NCBI RefSeq assembly: GCF_900107625.1
Contig: NZ_FNQK01000007.1
Span: forward strand, 118,804-182,803
Direction of reading: 5' to 3'
DNA from: Bizionia paragorgiae
Lineage (GTDB): Bacteria > Bacteroidota > Bacteroidia > Flavobacteriales > Flavobacteriaceae
DNA: 64,000 nucleotides
The translations under genes and the position numbers were made by a program. The notes under the pieces are model-generated. The model had not been told where the DNA came from. It searched no databases and saw nothing but the letters and a program-made list of their open reading frames with translations. Position 1 is the stretch's first letter. Each line of letters begins with the position of its first letter. This document shows, one piece after another, positions 62,277 through 64,000 of the stretch.

Positions 62277-63185
62277 ATGAAAAAAATATATATCCTTTTC
62301 GCCGTTTTGTTTGCTTTAAACAGTTATGCACAACAAGACCCACAGTACACACAGTACATGTATAATATGAATATTATTAACCCGGCCTATGCTGGTTCTA
62401 GCGAGAGTGTTTCTATTGGAGCACTCTACAGGAGCCAATGGGTTGGAATAGAAGGTGCTCCTACTACAGGAACACTTTCTATTCACTCTCCGGTAGGGAA
62501 TCGTGTAGGATTAGGTTTCTCACTTATTAGTGACGAAGTTGGTCCTGTAAGTGAAACTAATGCTTACATCGATTTCTCATACACCTTGCCAATGGGAACA
62601 GAGACTAAATTAGCTTTAGGTTTAAAAGCGGGAGCTACATTTCATGATATCGGAACCGGTTCGGTAGTGACTTTAGATCCAGGAGATCCATTTTACAGTC
62701 AAGATATTAACGAAACCACACCAAATGTTGGTGCTGGAGCGTATTTCTACAAGCCAAACAAATACTACATTTCTGCCTCTATGCCAAACATTTTAAATGC
62801 AACACATTTAGATGTTGATGGTCGTAAAATAGGATCAGAATCAGAGCATTTATTTGCAGCTGCAGGTTACGTATTCGATTTATCACCAAACTTTAAATTA
62901 AAGCCACACGTGCTTGCTAAGTTTGCTTTCGATGCACCCGTATCTTATGATGCTAACCTAAACTTATTTATGTACGACTTAGTAGAAGTAGGTGCAGGTT
63001 ACCGTTTAGACGATTCGTTTAGTGGTATGATAAACTTTATGGTATCTCCAAATTTAAGAATAGGATATGCTTACGATAGCATTCAATCTGACTTAAATAT
63101 CGATACCAGTTCATCACACGAAATATTTATAAACTTCGACATTTTCTTACCAAAGAAAGTATCGCGTTCACCTCGTTATTTCTAA
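62277..63185 (+). CDS. PorP/SprF-family type IX secretion protein
   Basis: A 302-residue outer membrane protein with a signal peptide (cleavage near NSYAQ) and the family start DPQYTQYMYNMNIINPAYAGSSESVSIGALYRSQWVG. The rest is a predicted beta-barrel ending EIFINFDIFLPKK. SprF/RemF-like members pair with particular type B T9SS cargo and hold or help export it. It follows the adhesin gene by 31 bases and precedes an OmpA/PD40-type gene, the same order as sprB-sprF or remA-remF-remG loci. Confidence 0.92.
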   Translation: MKKIYILFAVLFALNSYAQQDPQYTQYMYNMNIINPAYAGSSESVSIGALYRSQWVGIEGAPTTGTLSIHSPVGNRVGLGFSLISDEVGPVSETNAYIDFSYTLPMGTETKLALGLKAGATFHDIGTGSVVTLDPGDPFYSQDINETTPNVGAGAYFYKPNKYYISASMPNILNATHLDVDGRKIGSESEHLFAAAGYVFDLSPNFKLKPHVLAKFAFDAPVSYDANLNLFMYDLVEVGAGYRLDDSFSGMINFMVSPNLRIGYAYDSIQSDLNIDTSSSHEIFINFDIFLPKKVSRSPRYF

Positions 63186-63205
63186 TCAGTTAAGCTAAAT
63201 CAACT

Positions 63206-64000
63206 ATGAAAAATATAAAATTATTATTAACACTAATTATCCTGAGTAGCTTTAGTGTGACTGCTCAAAATAAATCGACTGAAAAAGCCGACAAACATTT
63301 TGCGAAGTTGCAGTTTGTAGAAGCTGCCGAAGCTTATGCTAAACTTGTAGACAAAGGAGAAGCCGATGCTTATGTGTACGGTCAATTAGCCGAAGCGAAC
63401 TACAATATTTTTAATACTGTAGACGCCGAAAAATGGTATGCTAAAGCTTTAGAATCTAGTACAGATCCTGAAATGAGATTTAAGTACTCTGAAATGCTAA
63501 AAGCTAACGGAAAGTATGACGCTTCAAACCAACAAATGCAAAAGTTTGCTGCCGCTAACCCTAGCGATGAGCGCGCGAAAGCTTTTTTAGCAAACCCTAA
63601 TTATCTAAATGATATTTTAGCTAAAGAAGAAAAGTATACAGCCAAAAACTTAGAGTTTAACTCTGAAGCTTCAGATTTTGGAGGGACTTTAAAAGATGGT
63701 AAATTATACTTTACTTCTGCAAGAAACGATTCAAGACGTACTTACGGATGGAATGACCAACCGTTTTTAGACATCTACGAGTTAACTTTAGCTGAAGATG
63801 GAACTTACTCTGAGCCTAATTTAATAAAAGGAAAAATCAATACGAAATACCACGAAGGTATCGTATCCTTCTCTCCAGATGGAAACACTATGTATTTCTC
63901 TCGTGAGAGCTTCTTTGACAATATGTACGAGAAGAACGAAGATACTAACACTAAATTAAGTGTGATTCAATTGTTTAAAGCAACGAAAAACGGAGATACT
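63206..64000 (+). CDS. OmpA/PD40-type T9SS-associated protein (5' part)
   Basis: The first 265 codons of a gene cut by the window edge. A signal peptide (MKNIKLLLTLIILSSFSVTAQ) is followed by TPR-like helices (about residues 25-130, AEAYAKLVDKGEADAYVYGQLA) and the beginning of WD40-like/PD40 propeller repeats (LKDGKLYFTSARN near 170; VSFSPDGNTMYFSRES near 220). Proteins with this start usually go on to a carboxypeptidase-like domain and a C-terminal OmpA domain, as RemG-type proteins beside SprF; that part is not seen here. It probably ties the SprF-adhesin machinery to peptidoglycan. Confidence 0.82.
   Translation, partial: MKNIKLLLTLIILSSFSVTAQNKSTEKADKHFAKLQFVEAAEAYAKLVDKGEADAYVYGQLAEANYNIFNTVDAEKWYAKALESSTDPEMRFKYSEMLKANGKYDASNQQMQKFAAANPSDERAKAFLANPNYLNDILAKEEKYTAKNLEFNSEASDFGGTLKDGKLYFTSARNDSRRTYGWNDQPFLDIYELTLAEDGTYSEPNLIKGKINTKYHEGIVSFSPDGNTMYFSRESFFDNMYEKNEDTNTKLSVIQLFKATKNGDT

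Noticed and set aside
1..64000. CRISPR arrays, prophage, tRNA clusters and attachment sites
   Set aside because: I looked for evenly spaced direct repeats, phage structural genes, tRNA-like GGTTCGAATCC segments and integrases and saw none.

Overview
This is a chromosomal window from a member of the Bacteroidota, almost certainly family Flavobacteriaceae; the genus cannot be told from what is here. The evidence is AT-rich DNA, absence of obvious Shine-Dalgarno sequences, Bacteroidetes-type promoters (TTG-N17-TAnnTTTG, best seen at 21804-21831), many lipoproteins, a type IX secretion type B adhesin with PorP/SprF, a MoxR-Bat operon, and many small families known mainly from flavobacteria. About 55 protein genes fill the window, with a truncated gene at each end. 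I see no rRNA, tRNA, CRISPR array, prophage, integrase or insertion sequence. Layout: 1-3358 holds a truncated Cys/Met-metabolism PLP enzyme, a DUF4163/DUF3298 lipoprotein, a DinB-like protein, an ArsC-like protein, an EamA transporter and a thioesterase. 3475-5545 is the housekeeping run yicC-gmk-nadD. 5649-9129 looks like a small sulfur-compound locus: LysR regulator, YeiH-type putative sulfate exporter, an unknown exported protein and a fused DoxD-DoxA thiosulfate:quinone oxidoreductase. 9344-12730 carries small proteins, a Kbp-like BON-LysM protein, a lipoprotein with a very basic tail, gpsA and a 51-residue membrane protein. 12776-20073 is a complete tripartite RND efflux operon (adaptor, pump, outer membrane factor) with a GbsR/MarR-type regulator at its head and a TetR regulator at its tail; a dyad lies over the head promoter. 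20152-22809 has pheS, two conserved small unknowns and cvpA. The most interesting region is 22829-31271. Two transcription units diverge from a promoter region with a Fur-like palindrome. One encodes a TonB-dependent receptor and a HmuY-like haem-binding surface lipoprotein. The other encodes DUF6607, an exported ankyrin-repeat protein, DUF2271 (with an ApbE-like flavinylation motif) and a PepSY-flavodoxin-FNR transmembrane reductase. Together they suggest haem or iron uptake coupled to electron transfer from cytoplasmic NAD(P)H across the inner membrane. Next come a beta-carbonic anhydrase (31335-31961) and a full aerotolerance-type operon read leftward: moxR, DUF58, a BatD-like membrane protein, batA, batB, batC, batD, batE (41533 down to 32270). 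41691-48519 holds a DUF4382 lipoprotein, an SDR enzyme, an AlbA_2-domain protein, a membrane-anchored helix-hairpin-helix protein, a double-OmpA protein and an ALDH7-type dehydrogenase. 48818-56795 is the alpha-2-macroglobulin / penicillin-binding protein 1C pair. 56963 to the end is a gliding/T9SS adhesin module: a 1760-residue surface protein with internally duplicated MAM-FN3 units, a PorP/SprF protein, and the start of an OmpA/PD40-type protein. Two diverged copies of one intergenic stem-loop repeat lie in opposite orientations at 12448-12535 and 21239-21320.
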